Assembly (NCBI RefSeq): GCF_010731655.1
Contig: NZ_AP022619.1
Location: forward strand, 3,906,001-3,970,000
Source of the DNA: Mycobacterium paraseoulense
GTDB taxonomy: Bacteria; Actinomycetota; Actinomycetes; Mycobacteriales; Mycobacteriaceae
Direction: 5' to 3'
DNA length: 64,000 bases
Shown here: positions 20,301 to 27,954 of the stretch, piece by piece
Layout of the letters: every line of letters begins with the position of its first letter
Position numbering within the stretch: position 1 is the stretch's first letter
Position numbers and translations under genes: made by a program
The notes under the pieces: generated by a model
Told to the model about the DNA's origin: nothing
The model's input: only the letters and a program-made list of their open reading frames with translations
Database searches by the model: none

Positions 20301-20919
20301 AGTCGGCTTGCGTGACCCAGGCGTCGGTGATGCCCGCCCGCAGGGACTCCAGCGCCGCGTGGCACATGCGCGCCAGCTCGCCCAGCGATCGATCCCCCCC
20401 GAGCATCCAGAACTCCATCGCGCCGAAGACGCCGGCGGCGATGCAGCGCGCGGTCACCGCGGCGCGCAACCGCGCGTCCTGCGTCTCGCGCGCCGCACAG
20501 CTACGCCGGCGCAACTGCTCCTGGATGGCATCGGCGAAGTCGCCCTGGACTTCCTGCATATGGCGCACGATGCGGCCCGGGTCGAGCTCGCCACCGCGTA
20601 GAGCAGCGATTTTCGCCACGGCCTCAACGTCATACGGAAACGAGAAGATGGCCGACTGCACCGAATCGATGATCGCTTCGGTATCGGGCCTGGCATCCAA
20701 GGCGGCGCGAAACCAGTTCAGTCCGGTGTAGTCGGCAAACAACAGGTCATGCTTGGACTTGAAGTGCCGATAGAACGTCCGGAGCGACACCCCGGCGTCC
20801 GCAGCGATCTGCTCGGCCGAGGTCTCCTCGACACCCTGGCCCAGGAATCGCACCATGGCGGCCTGGATCAGCGCCTCCCGGGTGCGCTCGCTGCGCACCG
20901 TCTGCGCCGGCCTGACCAT
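20299..20919 (-). CDS. TetR-family transcriptional regulator
   Basis: This one-component repressor has 206 residues from the ATG at 20919. The N-terminal helix-turn-helix is typical (EQIAADAGVSLRTFYRHF, about residues 31-48). The C-terminal ligand domain has no recognised signature. A perfect TTTTGTCA-N4-TGACAAAA palindrome lies 25 bases upstream, and a matching operator sits over its stop codon before the next gene. Autoregulation and control of the FAD oxidoreductase downstream and the divergent DUF2834 gene are therefore likely. An in-frame start at 20961 would place the operator inside the coding region and is less likely. The ortholog is Rv3830c. Confidence 0.88.
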   Translation of the reverse strand: MVRPAQTVRSERTREALIQAAMVRFLGQGVEETSAEQIAADAGVSLRTFYRHFKSKHDLLFADYTGLNWFRAALDARPDTEAIIDSVQSAIFSFPYDVEAVAKIAALRGGELDPGRIVRHMQEVQGDFADAIQEQLRRRSCAARETQDARLRAAVTARCIAAGVFGAMEFWMLGGDRSLGELARMCHAALESLRAGITDAWVTQAD

Positions 20920-20943
20920 GCAATTAAGGTACCCCACCCGGTC

Positions 20944-20963
20944 TTTTGTCACTATTGACAAAA
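20944..20963. promoter_or_regulatory. TetR-type operator between tetR and the divergent DUF2834 gene
   Basis: This is a perfect inverted repeat, TTTTGTCA and TGACAAAA around CTAT. It lies between the divergent starts at 20919 and 20991 and could repress both directions. Confidence 0.82.
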
Positions 20964-20990
20964 CTCTGGCTACGGGGTGAGACTGCGCGC

Positions 20991-21476
20991 ATGGTCTCGC
21001 TTCTTGTGCATGCAGTTCTCGGGCTCAGCGTCATCGGCTGGATCGTCGCCGCGAACTCGAAGGTCTTCGCCCGACCCGCCGGGGGCCCGTTGTTCTCCCC
21101 GCTGGAGTGCGTCTACTACCTGGTCGGGATCGCGTCGGTCGCGCTGGGCTGGTACTTCAACATCACCTACGTCTCGCAGTATTCGCACGGGTCCACCAAC
21201 CCGCTGTGGGGCGAGCACGGCAGCTGGGCCGAGTACATCAGGCTGATGTTCACCAACCCGGCCGCGTCCTCCGCCAGCCAGGACTACACGATCGCGAATG
21301 TCGTTCTGCTGCCGCTGTTTACGATCGTGGACGGTTACCGCCGCGGGCTGCGGCACCCGTGGCTGTACTTCGTGTCCAGCCTCTTCACCAGCTTCGCGTT
21401 CGCGTTCGCCTTCTACTTCGCCACCATGGAGCGGCAGCGCCGGCACGAGCAGGCCCGCGAGACGGTGGACGCCTAG
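20991..21476 (+). CDS. DUF2834-like membrane protein
   Basis: This 161-residue membrane protein has three or four helices: MVSLLVHAVLGLSVIGWIVA at the start, a second near residues 40-60, a third near 105-120 and a fourth near 125-145. It resembles the DUF2834 family, whose function is unknown. I chose the ATG at 20991 because an upstream in-frame codon at 20946 would lie inside the operator. It is divergent from tetR across a shared operator. Its stop overlaps the convergent HxlR stop as CTAG. The ortholog is Rv3831. Confidence 0.85.
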   Translation: MVSLLVHAVLGLSVIGWIVAANSKVFARPAGGPLFSPLECVYYLVGIASVALGWYFNITYVSQYSHGSTNPLWGEHGSWAEYIRLMFTNPAASSASQDYTIANVVLLPLFTIVDGYRRGLRHPWLYFVSSLFTSFAFAFAFYFATMERQRRHEQARETVDA

Positions 21477-21793
21477 GTTCGCTCCGCCCAGCGACGGGCC
21501 CACTGGTCCAGGGGATTTAGGGCCTCGCCCAGCGACAGGCCGGCCTCACTGAGCTCGTAACACTGGTCGTCCCGCTGGACGACCAGGCCCGCGCCTGTCA
21601 GGTCGCCGAGACGGTCATACAGAACGCTGGGAGACATGCCGTCGCAGCGCTCCCGCAAGGACCGCGCTCCCAGCGGACCGTCGCGAAGCTCCCACAGGAT
21701 CCGCAACGCCCAGCGCCGCCCCAGGAGATCGAGGGCCGCCATGAGCGGCCGCCCTGTTGTCGACCCCCGCACCGGACGCCCCGGTCGAGCCAC
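21473..21793 (-). CDS. HxlR-family winged-helix regulator
   Basis: This is a MarR/HxlR-type repressor of 106 residues from the GTG at 21793. The family core is clear: ALDLLGRRWALRILWELRDG, the SLRERCDGMSPSVLYDRLGDL recognition region split by a short turn, and a C-terminal LNPLDQWARRWA helix. An in-frame ATG at 21835 would overlap the start codon of the divergent gene and read through the likely operator, so I prefer the GTG. There is no counterpart at this place in M. tuberculosis H37Rv, so the pair with the decarboxylase-like gene is an insertion here or a loss there. Confidence 0.82.
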   Translation of the reverse strand: MARPGRPVRGSTTGRPLMAALDLLGRRWALRILWELRDGPLGARSLRERCDGMSPSVLYDRLGDLTGAGLVVQRDDQCYELSEAGLSLGEALNPLDQWARRWAERT

Positions 21794-21809
21794 CGATTGA
21801 CGTTTCGGA

Positions 21810-21853
21810 TTCCGTAACGTAGCTTTCTTCTCCATGGTTACGGAAATAGTAAC
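21810..21853. promoter_or_regulatory. HxlR-type operator and leaderless promoter
   Basis: TTCCGTAAC (21810-21818) and its exact reverse complement GTTACGGAA (21837-21845) flank the start of the divergent gene, followed by a third half site GTAAC at 21849-21853. A TANNNT box (TAGCTT, 21820-21825) lies eight bases before the ATG at 21834, as expected for a leaderless mycobacterial transcript. Confidence 0.65.
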
Positions 21854-22415
21854 GCCTCGCATCGGTGGCCTCGAACCGCCGTACGAGCCCTCGGTGGCGG
21901 CGCAACTGCAAAAGATGATGCCGCCGAACGTGCCGCCCATCGCCCTGTTTCGCGTCGTGGTGCGCAACATGCCCATGGCCGAGGCCATGACGCTCTGGGG
22001 CGGCTACGAGCTGAGCCGCAAGTTGTCGCTGTCCCTTCGCGATCGCGAGATCGTCATCGACCGCACCTGCGCTCGCTGCGGCTGTGAATACGAATGGGGC
22101 GTGCACGTCGCGTTTTTCGCGGAGAAGGCGCGCCTCGACCGCGAGCAGGTCCGCTCCTTGACCCACGGCGGCGCCGACGATCCCTGCTGGAGCGCCGGCC
22201 GAGATCGGCTCCTGGTCCGCGCCGTGGATTCGCTCTGCGACCGTCGCGACATCGACGATGCCCTCTGGACGGCGCTGCGCACCGAGTTCGACGAACGCGA
22301 GATTCTCGACCTCACGATGCTGTGCGGGTGGTATCACGCGATCAGCTTCACCGCACGCGCCGCCCGGGTGCCGCTCGAGGCGGGCAGCCCCACGTTCGGC
22401 GGCATCGGTCGCTGA
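21834..22415 (+). CDS. Carboxymuconolactone-decarboxylase (AhpD-like) family protein
   Basis: This CMD-fold protein has 193 residues. The family motif ExxCxxCxxH is represented by RTCARCGCEYEWGVH (near residues 81-95), followed by the conserved helix with ARLDREQVRSL. Related proteins act as alkylhydroperoxidase-type thiol peroxidases or decarboxylases; the substrate here is unknown. The ATG has no ribosome site but has a TANNNT box eight bases upstream, suggesting a leaderless mRNA. The first seven codons contain operator half sites for the divergent HxlR regulator, which is its likely repressor. Confidence 0.87.
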   Translation: MVTEIVTPRIGGLEPPYEPSVAAQLQKMMPPNVPPIALFRVVVRNMPMAEAMTLWGGYELSRKLSLSLRDREIVIDRTCARCGCEYEWGVHVAFFAEKARLDREQVRSLTHGGADDPCWSAGRDRLLVRAVDSLCDRRDIDDALWTALRTEFDEREILDLTMLCGWYHAISFTARAARVPLEAGSPTFGGIGR

Positions 22416-22422
22416 TCCACGC

Positions 22423-22992
22423 TCAGGTCGGTTTGATGGCGCGCCACCGTTGCCGCCCACCGGAAGAGTCGATCTGGACATCGGCGAATCCCGCGTTCCG
22501 CAGGCGCGCGCCCAGATGCTTCGGCTCGATTGGGTTGTACGTGTCGGCGATGTGAAGGAGCCGGAAGGTCAGGGACGGGACGCCGTCGCTGCCGGCGAAT
22601 GCCCCGCCCGGCTGCAGCACCCGGAACGCCTCGGCGAAGAGCCGGTCCTGCAAGTCGGCGCTGGGAACGTGGTGCAGCATCGTGAAGCACACCACCGAGG
22701 TGAAGTGATCGGTGGGCAGGCCGGTGTCGGTGCCGTCGCCGTGGATGATGCGGGCCCGGTCGCCGTAACGGCGCTGCAGGCGATCGGCCATCGCGGCATC
22801 GACCTCGACGGCGGTGAGCGAATCGGCCCTGTCCAGTAAAGCGCGCGTCGTCGCCCCGTAGCCCGGGCCGATTTCCAAAGTCCGCGAGCCCAATTCGACG
22901 CCGTCCAGCGCCCAGGGCAACAGCTGATGGGCCACCGCTTTCTCCCAGCCCGCCGAGCTACACCGGCGCCGGTGCAAGAGATTCATCGCCAT
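22423..22992 (-). CDS. SAM-dependent class I methyltransferase
   Basis: This is a Rossmann-fold methyltransferase of 189 residues. Motif I is LEIGPGYGATTRAL (near residue 40), motif II ends in the acidic residue of LTAVEVDAAMA, and a later HGDGTDTGLP gives the adenine-binding Asp. The sequence continues through VVCFTMLHHVPSADLQ and the PGGAF turn. The substrate is unknown. It converges with the CMD gene with seven bases between stops and is divergent from the AraC gene, with 55 bases between starts. The ortholog is Rv3832c. Confidence 0.9.
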   Translation of the reverse strand: MAMNLLHRRRCSSAGWEKAVAHQLLPWALDGVELGSRTLEIGPGYGATTRALLDRADSLTAVEVDAAMADRLQRRYGDRARIIHGDGTDTGLPTDHFTSVVCFTMLHHVPSADLQDRLFAEAFRVLQPGGAFAGSDGVPSLTFRLLHIADTYNPIEPKHLGARLRNAGFADVQIDSSGGRQRWRAIKPT

Positions 22993-23047
22993 AACGCGGA
23001 CATTAGGCGCACGCGCCTCCTGCGAGCTTCCGATATTCTGCCGTGTT

Positions 23048-23797
23048 ATGTCGGAAATCGGCCATCATCGCTTGGTGACGTCGTCACAGGCGCTGCCGCC
23101 GGGAGCCCGCATCCAGCGGCACCGACATCCCTTGCATCAGATCGTCTACCCGTCCTCGGGCGCGGTCTCGGTCACCACCCCGGCGGGAACCTGGATCACG
23201 CCCGCGAATCGGGCGATCTGGATACCGGCGGGCTGCTGGCACGAACATAAGTTCCACGGCCACACGCAGTTTCACGCCGTCGCACTGGACCCAAGCCGGT
23301 ACCGTCGCGGCCCGGCGGCGCCGGCCGTGCTGGCGGTCAACCCATTGATGCGCGAACTCATGATCGCGTGTTCGCAGACCGACGGAACCGACACGGACGA
23401 GCACCACCGGATGCTGGCCGTGTTGCACGATCAGTTGCAGGCGACCAGCGTCGGCGAGCCGCTGTGGATTCCCACACCCGTCGACGGCCGGCTGTCCGAA
23501 GCGTGCGCGTTGATCGCCGGCAACCTGCGCGAGCCGCTGACGTTGCAGCAGATCGGTCACCGGATCGGTATCAGCCCGCGCACGCTGAGCCGCCTGTTCC
23601 GCGACGAGCTGGCGATGACCTTCCCGCAGTGGCGCACCCAGCTCCGGTTGCAGCATGCCCTGGTGCTGCTGGCCGAGCGCCGAGATGTCACGTCGGTGGC
23701 GTCCGAATGTGGTTGGGCCACACCGAGTGCCTTCATCGACACCTATCGGCGCGCCTTCGGCCACACCCCGGGCCGGCTGACGCCGAAGACACCCTAG
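23048..23797 (+). CDS. AraC/XylS-family transcriptional regulator
   Basis: This 249-residue regulator has an N-terminal cupin sensor (HRHPLHQIVYPSSGAVSV, then AIWIPAGCWHEHKFHG) and a C-terminal pair of helix-turn-helix motifs. The first is TLQQIGHRIGISPRTLSRLF and the second is VTSVASECGWATPSAFIDTY, followed by RRAFGHTPGR. Such cupin-AraC proteins often control neighbouring efflux or metabolism genes; here the divergent methyltransferase is the nearest candidate. Its stop codon falls in the first copy of a 54-base tandem repeat derived from the end of serS. The ortholog is Rv3833. Confidence 0.9.
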   Translation: MSEIGHHRLVTSSQALPPGARIQRHRHPLHQIVYPSSGAVSVTTPAGTWITPANRAIWIPAGCWHEHKFHGHTQFHAVALDPSRYRRGPAAPAVLAVNPLMRELMIACSQTDGTDTDEHHRMLAVLHDQLQATSVGEPLWIPTPVDGRLSEACALIAGNLREPLTLQQIGHRIGISPRTLSRLFRDELAMTFPQWRTQLRLQHALVLLAERRDVTSVASECGWATPSAFIDTYRRAFGHTPGRLTPKTP

Positions 23798-23920
23798 CCA
23801 ATGGTGGCGACCCGCAGCGCCCGGCTACGCCGCGCTCGCGATCCCCACTAGCCAATGGTGGCGACCCGCAGCGCCCGGCTACGCCGCGCTCGCGATCCCC
23901 ACTAGCCAATGGTGGCGACC
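23794..23920. repeat. 54-bp tandem repeat, 2.35 copies, between araC-type gene and serS
   Basis: Two identical 54-base units start at 23794 and 23848. They are followed at 23902-23920 by the first 19 bases of a third unit. The first unit carries the stop codon of the AraC gene, and the partial third unit is the last 19 bases of serS (VATIG and stop, read on the minus strand). The length and position at a 3' end resemble mycobacterial interspersed or VNTR units. Confidence 0.92.
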
Positions 23921-25170
23921 GGCTCGAGCAGCTCGGTGCCGACGAACGGCACCAGCGCCTCCGGAACGCGCACGCTGCCGTCGGGGCGTTGGTGGTTTTC
24001 CAGGATCGCCACCAGCCACCGGGTGGTGCCCAGCGTCCCGTTGAGGGTGGCCGCGGTCTGGGGCTTGCCGCCCGAGTCGCGGTAGCGCGTCGCCAGCCGG
24101 CGCGCCTGGAAGGTCGTGCAGTTCGACGTCGACGTCAGCTCGCGGTAGGCGCCCTGGGTGGGAACCCATGCCTCGCAGTCGAATTTGCGGGCGGCCGACG
24201 ACCCGAGATCGCCCGCCGCGACGTCGATCACCCGATAAGGCACCTCGATGCGGGCCAGCATCTCGCGTTGCCAACCCAAGAGCCGCTCGTGCTCGGCCTC
24301 GGCCTCCGCGGGGGTGCAGTAGACGAACCCCTCCACCTTGTCGAACTGGTGCACCCGGATGATGCCGCGGGTGTCCTTGCCGTAGCTGCCGGCCTCCCGC
24401 CGGAAGCACGACGACCAGCCCGCGTAACGCAGCGGCCCACCGGACAGGTCCAGGATCTCGTCGGCGTGGTAACCGGCCAGTGGCACCTCGGAGGTGCCGA
24501 CCAGGTAGAGGTCGTCGGCGTCGACCCGGTAGATCTCGTCGGCGTGCGCGCCGAGGAACCCGGTGCCGGCCATCACCTCCGGGCGCACCAGCACCGGCGG
24601 GATCATCGGGATGAAGCCGTTCTCGACGGCCAGCCGCAAGGCCAGCTGGAGCAGCCCCAGCTGCAGCAGCGCGCCCCGGCCGGTCAGAAAGTAGAAGCGC
24701 GACCCGGACACCTTGGCGCCGCGCTGCATGTCGATGAGGCCCAGTGATTCGCCGAGTTCGAGGTGGTCCTTCGGGTTCTCGATCGCAGCGGGTTCGCCCA
24801 CGACCTCCAGGACGCGGTAGTCGTCCTCCCCGCCGGCGGGCACCCCGTCGATGACGACGTTGGAGATCGCCATGTGCGCCGCCGTGAGCGCCGCCTCGGC
24901 CTCGGCCTGCTCGCTCTGGGCGGCCTTGACCTGCTCGGCCAGCTCCTTGGCGCGCGCCAGCTTGGCCGGGCGCTCCTCGGGCGACGCGGAGCCGACGCTC
25001 TTGCTGGCGGATTTCTGTTCGGCGCGCAGCGCGTCGGCCGACGAGATCGCCGCCCGGCGGGCGGCGTCGGCCGCCAGCAGCGTGTCAACCAAGGTCGGAT
25101 CCTCGCCTCGACTGGTCTGCGACCTGCGTACGACGTCGGGGTTCTCGCGGAGCAGCTTCAGGTCGATCAC
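23902..25170 (-). CDS. serS: Seryl-tRNA synthetase
   Basis: This class II aminoacyl-tRNA synthetase charges tRNA-Ser and the selenocysteine tRNA where present. The protein is 422 residues from the GTG at 25170. The N-terminal long coiled-coil arm spans about residues 30-100. Motif 2 is CFRREAG and motif 3 is [21 protein letters not shown] and the FDCEAW region complete the serine site. I preferred this start because [11 protein letters not shown] is the conserved SerS N-terminus; a start 39 bases upstream adds unrelated residues. The last residues VATIG lie in the tandem-repeat unit. The ortholog is Rv3834c. Confidence 0.96.
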   Translation of the reverse strand: MIDLKLLRENPDVVRRSQTSRGEDPTLVDTLLAADAARRAAISSADALRAEQKSASKSVGSASPEERPAKLARAKELAEQVKAAQSEQAEAEAALTAAHMAISNVVIDGVPAGGEDDYRVLEVVGEPAAIENPKDHLELGESLGLIDMQRGAKVSGSRFYFLTGRGALLQLGLLQLALRLAVENGFIPMIPPVLVRPEVMAGTGFLGAHADEIYRVDADDLYLVGTSEVPLAGYHADEILDLSGGPLRYAGWSSCFRREAGSYGKDTRGIIRVHQFDKVEGFVYCTPAEAEAEHERLLGWQREMLARIEVPYRVIDVAAGDLGSSAARKFDCEAWVPTQGAYRELTSTSNCTTFQARRLATRYRDSGGKPQTAATLNGTLGTTRWLVAILENHQRPDGSVRVPEALVPFVGTELLEPVATIG

Positions 25171-25281
25171 GGCCCTGAGACTACTTTCACCGGCTCGGCC
25201 CGTTCGCACGCCGCCCGGCCCCGCCAGTCCCAGGACTCACATCAGTAACTTTTGTCACGCCGCACAGGCGCTCCTGTCAGA

Positions 25282-26640
25282 ATGGACCCGATGTCGCAAG
25301 CGCCCGAGACGGAAGCCGCGGAGGCTGACGCCCGCACCGCCGCGCCGGAACAGCCGCACGCCGGCTTCCGGTGGCCGCGCAGTCTGCAGGCGCAGGCCAC
25401 CCGCCGTGCCCTGCTGCTGACAGCGCTCGGCGGCCTGCTGATCGCCGGGCTCGTCACCGCGTTGCCGGTCGGCGGCACCGGGCCGGGACGGTTGTCCGGG
25501 TATCTCAACGGCAACCCCGTGCCCACCACCGGAAGCCGGAGCGACGCCGCGTTCAACAAGGCCGCCAGCGGTGACTGCCTGATGTGGCCGGACAGCACCC
25601 CCGAGTCGGCGAGGATCGTCAACTGCGTCGACGACCACAAGTTCGAAGTCGCCGAATCCGTCGACATGCGGACGTTCCCGGGCTCCGAGTACGGCCCCGA
25701 CGCCGCTCCCCCGTCGCCGGCTCGCATCCAGCAGATCACCCAGGAGCAGTGCGAGTCCGCCGTGCGCAACTACCTGGGCCCCAAGTTCGATCCCAACAGC
25801 AAGTTCACCGTCAGCCTGCTGTGGCCAGGTGACCGGGCCTGGCGCCAGTCGGGCGAGCGCCGCATGCTGTGCGGTCTGCAGCTGCCCGGCACCAACAACC
25901 AGCAGCAGGCCTTCAAGGGCAAGGTCGCCGACGTCGACCAGTCCAAGGTCTGGCCGGCGGGCACCTGCTTGGGCATCGACCCGACCACCAACCAGCCGAT
26001 CGACGCTCCGGTCGAGTGCGCGGCGCCGCACGCGATGGAGGTGACCGGCACGGTGAACCTGGCCGAGAAGTTCCCCGGCGCGCTGCCGGCGGAGCCCGAC
26101 CAGGACGGCTTCATCAAGGATCAGTGCACCAAGATGACGGACGCCTACCTGGCGCCGGTCAAGTTGCGCACCACGACACTGACGCTGATCTATCCGACCG
26201 TTCCGCTGGCCAGCTGGGCGGCTGGCAGCCGGGAGGTCGCATGCAGCATCGGCGCGACCCTGGGCAACGGCGGCTGGGCCACCCTGGTCAACAGCGCCAA
26301 GGGCCAGCTGCTGATCAACGGCCAGCCGCCGGTGCCGCCGCCCGACATTCCCGAGGAGCGGCTCACGCTGCCGCCGATACCGCTCCAGGTGCCGGCCCAG
26401 GCGCCGTCGCCGCAGGCCAGCTCGCCGCCGGAGATCCCGCCGAACAATCAGCACCTTCCGGGGCAGCAGCCGGTGGTCACCCCGCCCCAGGCGCCGGCCT
26501 CCGACTCCCCGGCCCCGCAGGCGCCACCCCCCGCGGATGCCGGGGCGCCGCAGCAGGCCCCGCCCCCCGCGGACGGTGGAGCGCCGCCGCCGGCCAATCC
26601 GGCGCCGGAGGCACCGCCCGCGGCGCAACCCGGGGGGTAG
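25282..26640 (+). CDS. Septum-formation-domain membrane protein
   Basis: This is a membrane-anchored extracytoplasmic protein. From the ATG at 25282 it has 452 residues: a short acidic cytoplasmic N-terminus, one membrane helix (RALLLTALGGLLIAGLVTAL), two septum-formation-type domains rich in paired cysteines (GDCLMW, NCVDDHKFEV, then GTCLGID and VECAAPHAMEV), and a long Pro/Ala/Gln-rich C-terminal tail from about residue 365. An ATG nine bases downstream (25291) is an equal alternative, since neither has a strong ribosome site. It is followed at four bases by a zincin gene on the same strand. The ortholog is Rv3835. The exact role is unknown. Confidence 0.88.
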   Translation: MDPMSQAPETEAAEADARTAAPEQPHAGFRWPRSLQAQATRRALLLTALGGLLIAGLVTALPVGGTGPGRLSGYLNGNPVPTTGSRSDAAFNKAASGDCLMWPDSTPESARIVNCVDDHKFEVAESVDMRTFPGSEYGPDAAPPSPARIQQITQEQCESAVRNYLGPKFDPNSKFTVSLLWPGDRAWRQSGERRMLCGLQLPGTNNQQQAFKGKVADVDQSKVWPAGTCLGIDPTTNQPIDAPVECAAPHAMEVTGTVNLAEKFPGALPAEPDQDGFIKDQCTKMTDAYLAPVKLRTTTLTLIYPTVPLASWAAGSREVACSIGATLGNGGWATLVNSAKGQLLINGQPPVPPPDIPEERLTLPPIPLQVPAQAPSPQASSPPEIPPNNQHLPGQQPVVTPPQAPASDSPAPQAPPPADAGAPQQAPPPADGGAPPPANPAPEAPPAAQPGG

Positions 26641-26644
26641 CCAC

Positions 26645-26995
26645 GTGCCCGCGCGGATGGATCCGCAGCGGTTCGACGAACTGGTTTCCGACGCGCTCGA
26701 CCTGATCCCGCCCGAGCTGGCGGCGGCGATGGACAACGTCGTCGTTCTGGTCGAGGACCGCCACCCCGAGGAGGGGGAGCTGCTCGGACTGTACGAGGGC
26801 GTCGCCCTGACCGAGCGGGATTCCGACTACGCCGGATCACTGCCCGACGCGATCACCATCTACCGCGAGGCGCTGCTGGACGTCTGCGAATCCGACGAAG
26901 ACGTCGTGGAGGAAGTGGCGATCACGGTGATCCACGAGATCGCCCACCACTTCGGCATCGACGACGCCCGGCTGGAAGAACTGGGCTGGGCCTGA
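26645..26995 (+). CDS. Small zincin-like metallopeptidase
   Basis: This 116-residue protein of the DUF1025/metallopeptidase family has a clear HExxH zinc motif (VIHEIAHHFGIDD, His and Glu near residues 98-103) in a minimal zincin fold. Related proteins in other bacteria have a conserved motif, but substrates are not established. The GTG at 26645 starts four bases after the preceding stop, so it forms an operon with the septum-formation protein. A hairpin terminator follows at 27006-27030. The ortholog is Rv3836. Confidence 0.9.
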   Translation: MPARMDPQRFDELVSDALDLIPPELAAAMDNVVVLVEDRHPEEGELLGLYEGVALTERDSDYAGSLPDAITIYREALLDVCESDEDVVEEVAITVIHEIAHHFGIDDARLEELGWA

Positions 26996-27005
26996 CCACC
27001 TGACA

Positions 27006-27030
27006 GCCGCGCCGGTTTTATGGGCGCGGC
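27006..27030 (+). terminator. Hairpin terminator after the zincin gene
   Basis: A perfect 8-bp stem (GCCGCGCC and GGCGCGGC) flanks the 9-base loop GGTTTTATG. It starts 10 bases after the stop of the gene at 26995. No T-tract follows, so it would be an I-shaped mycobacterial terminator. Confidence 0.6.
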
Positions 27031-27068
27031 ATCCCGGATTTGTCCGTGGCGGGTGCTATGAACGCGTT

Positions 27069-27260
27069 ATGAGTGCTGACTGCCGCGACTGCCGGGCAGG
27101 CCTAGATCACTGTCACGGCACCATCATTCGCCATTCACTGCGCCGCTCGGAATGCACCGAGCCGGATTGCTTCAGCCCCGAGCTGTTGCCGCACGCCTTC
27201 GTCGTCGACTGCGACGCGGTCGGCTGCGGATGCTCGGAGTCGGTCGCACTGGCCGTCTGA
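27069..27260 (+). CDS. Small cysteine-rich conserved protein
   Basis: This 63-residue protein contains many Cys and His residues arranged as C-x2-C (CRDC), DHCHG, CTEPDC, and a final VDCDAVGCGCSES. The spacing is suggestive of a small zinc-binding fold. I recall similar short proteins in other mycobacteria but do not know a function. It lies between the terminator of the zincin operon and the convergent phosphoglycerate-mutase gene. No ribosome site is evident, so the message may be leaderless. Confidence 0.65.
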   Translation: MSADCRDCRAGLDHCHGTIIRHSLRRSECTEPDCFSPELLPHAFVVDCDAVGCGCSESVALAV

Positions 27261-27267
27261 TCGGGCG

Positions 27268-27954
27268 TCAGCCCATCGGGTCGGTGCTCGAGTGCACCGC
27301 GTCCGCGACCGGGGTTGCCTCGGTCTCCGGATAGAACGGCGGCGTCAGGGTCCCCCACCGCACGCAGCTCCACCGTCCGTCGGTGATCGGCGCCAGCACC
27401 ACGGATTCGGCGTTGTCGATGTGATTGTCCAGCGCAAAGCCGGCGTCCACACCGGCCAGCACCGCGGCGGCCAGGCGGATGGCGGCGCCATGGCTGACAA
27501 CGACGATGTCGCCGGTCCAGTCGTGGTCATCGAGGTAGCGCAGCCGCAGGTCGGTGAGCACCGGCACGTAGCGGTCCAGCACGTCGTTGCCGGTTTCCCC
27601 GCCGGGCAGCGGGACATCGAGGTCACCGTGATGCCATCGCCGGTAGACCTCGTTGAACTCCGCGACCGCGTCGTCGTCTTTGCGATTTTCCAGCCCGCCG
27701 ACCTGAACTTCGTGAACGCCGGCCACCTCGACGGCGGACATCCGCAGCTCGCCGCCGATCACCCCGGCCGTCTGCGACGCCCGGATCGCCACCGAATGGG
27801 CCAGCAGCGAGGGCCGTCCCGCCCGGCGGGCGAAGGCGCGGGCCTGGTCGCGGCCCAGCGGCGTCAGTTCCGCCCCGGGTGGGCGGGTGTCCAGCCTGCG
27901 CTCGACGTTGCCGTAGGACTGGCCGTGTCGCAGGAGCACCAGTCGGCCCGTCAT
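27268..27954 (-). CDS. Histidine-phosphatase (phosphoglycerate-mutase) family protein
   Basis: This is a branch-1 histidine phosphatase of 228 residues. The catalytic RHG motif is in LLRHGQSYGN (His near residue 9) and the second histidine is in IVVVSHGAAIRLA. Members include phosphoglycerate mutases and broad phosphatases; the substrate is not determined by the sequence. Its ATG overlaps the pheA stop (ATGA), so it is translated from the pheA message. In M. tuberculosis the same pair occurs as Rv3838c-Rv3837c. Confidence 0.92.
   Translation of the reverse strand: MTGRLVLLRHGQSYGNVERRLDTRPPGAELTPLGRDQARAFARRAGRPSLLAHSVAIRASQTAGVIGGELRMSAVEVAGVHEVQVGGLENRKDDDAVAEFNEVYRRWHHGDLDVPLPGGETGNDVLDRYVPVLTDLRLRYLDDHDWTGDIVVVSHGAAIRLAAAVLAGVDAGFALDNHIDNAESVVLAPITDGRWSCVRWGTLTPPFYPETEATPVADAVHSSTDPMG

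Noticed and set aside
20946..20990. Upstream extension of the DUF2834 gene to 20946
   Set aside because: It would place the start inside the TetR operator, and the extra residues precede the first membrane helix without family support.
25255..26736. A 493-codon frame opposite the septum-formation gene
   Set aside because: It is Arg/Gly/His-rich antisense translation of a Pro/Ala-rich coding region.
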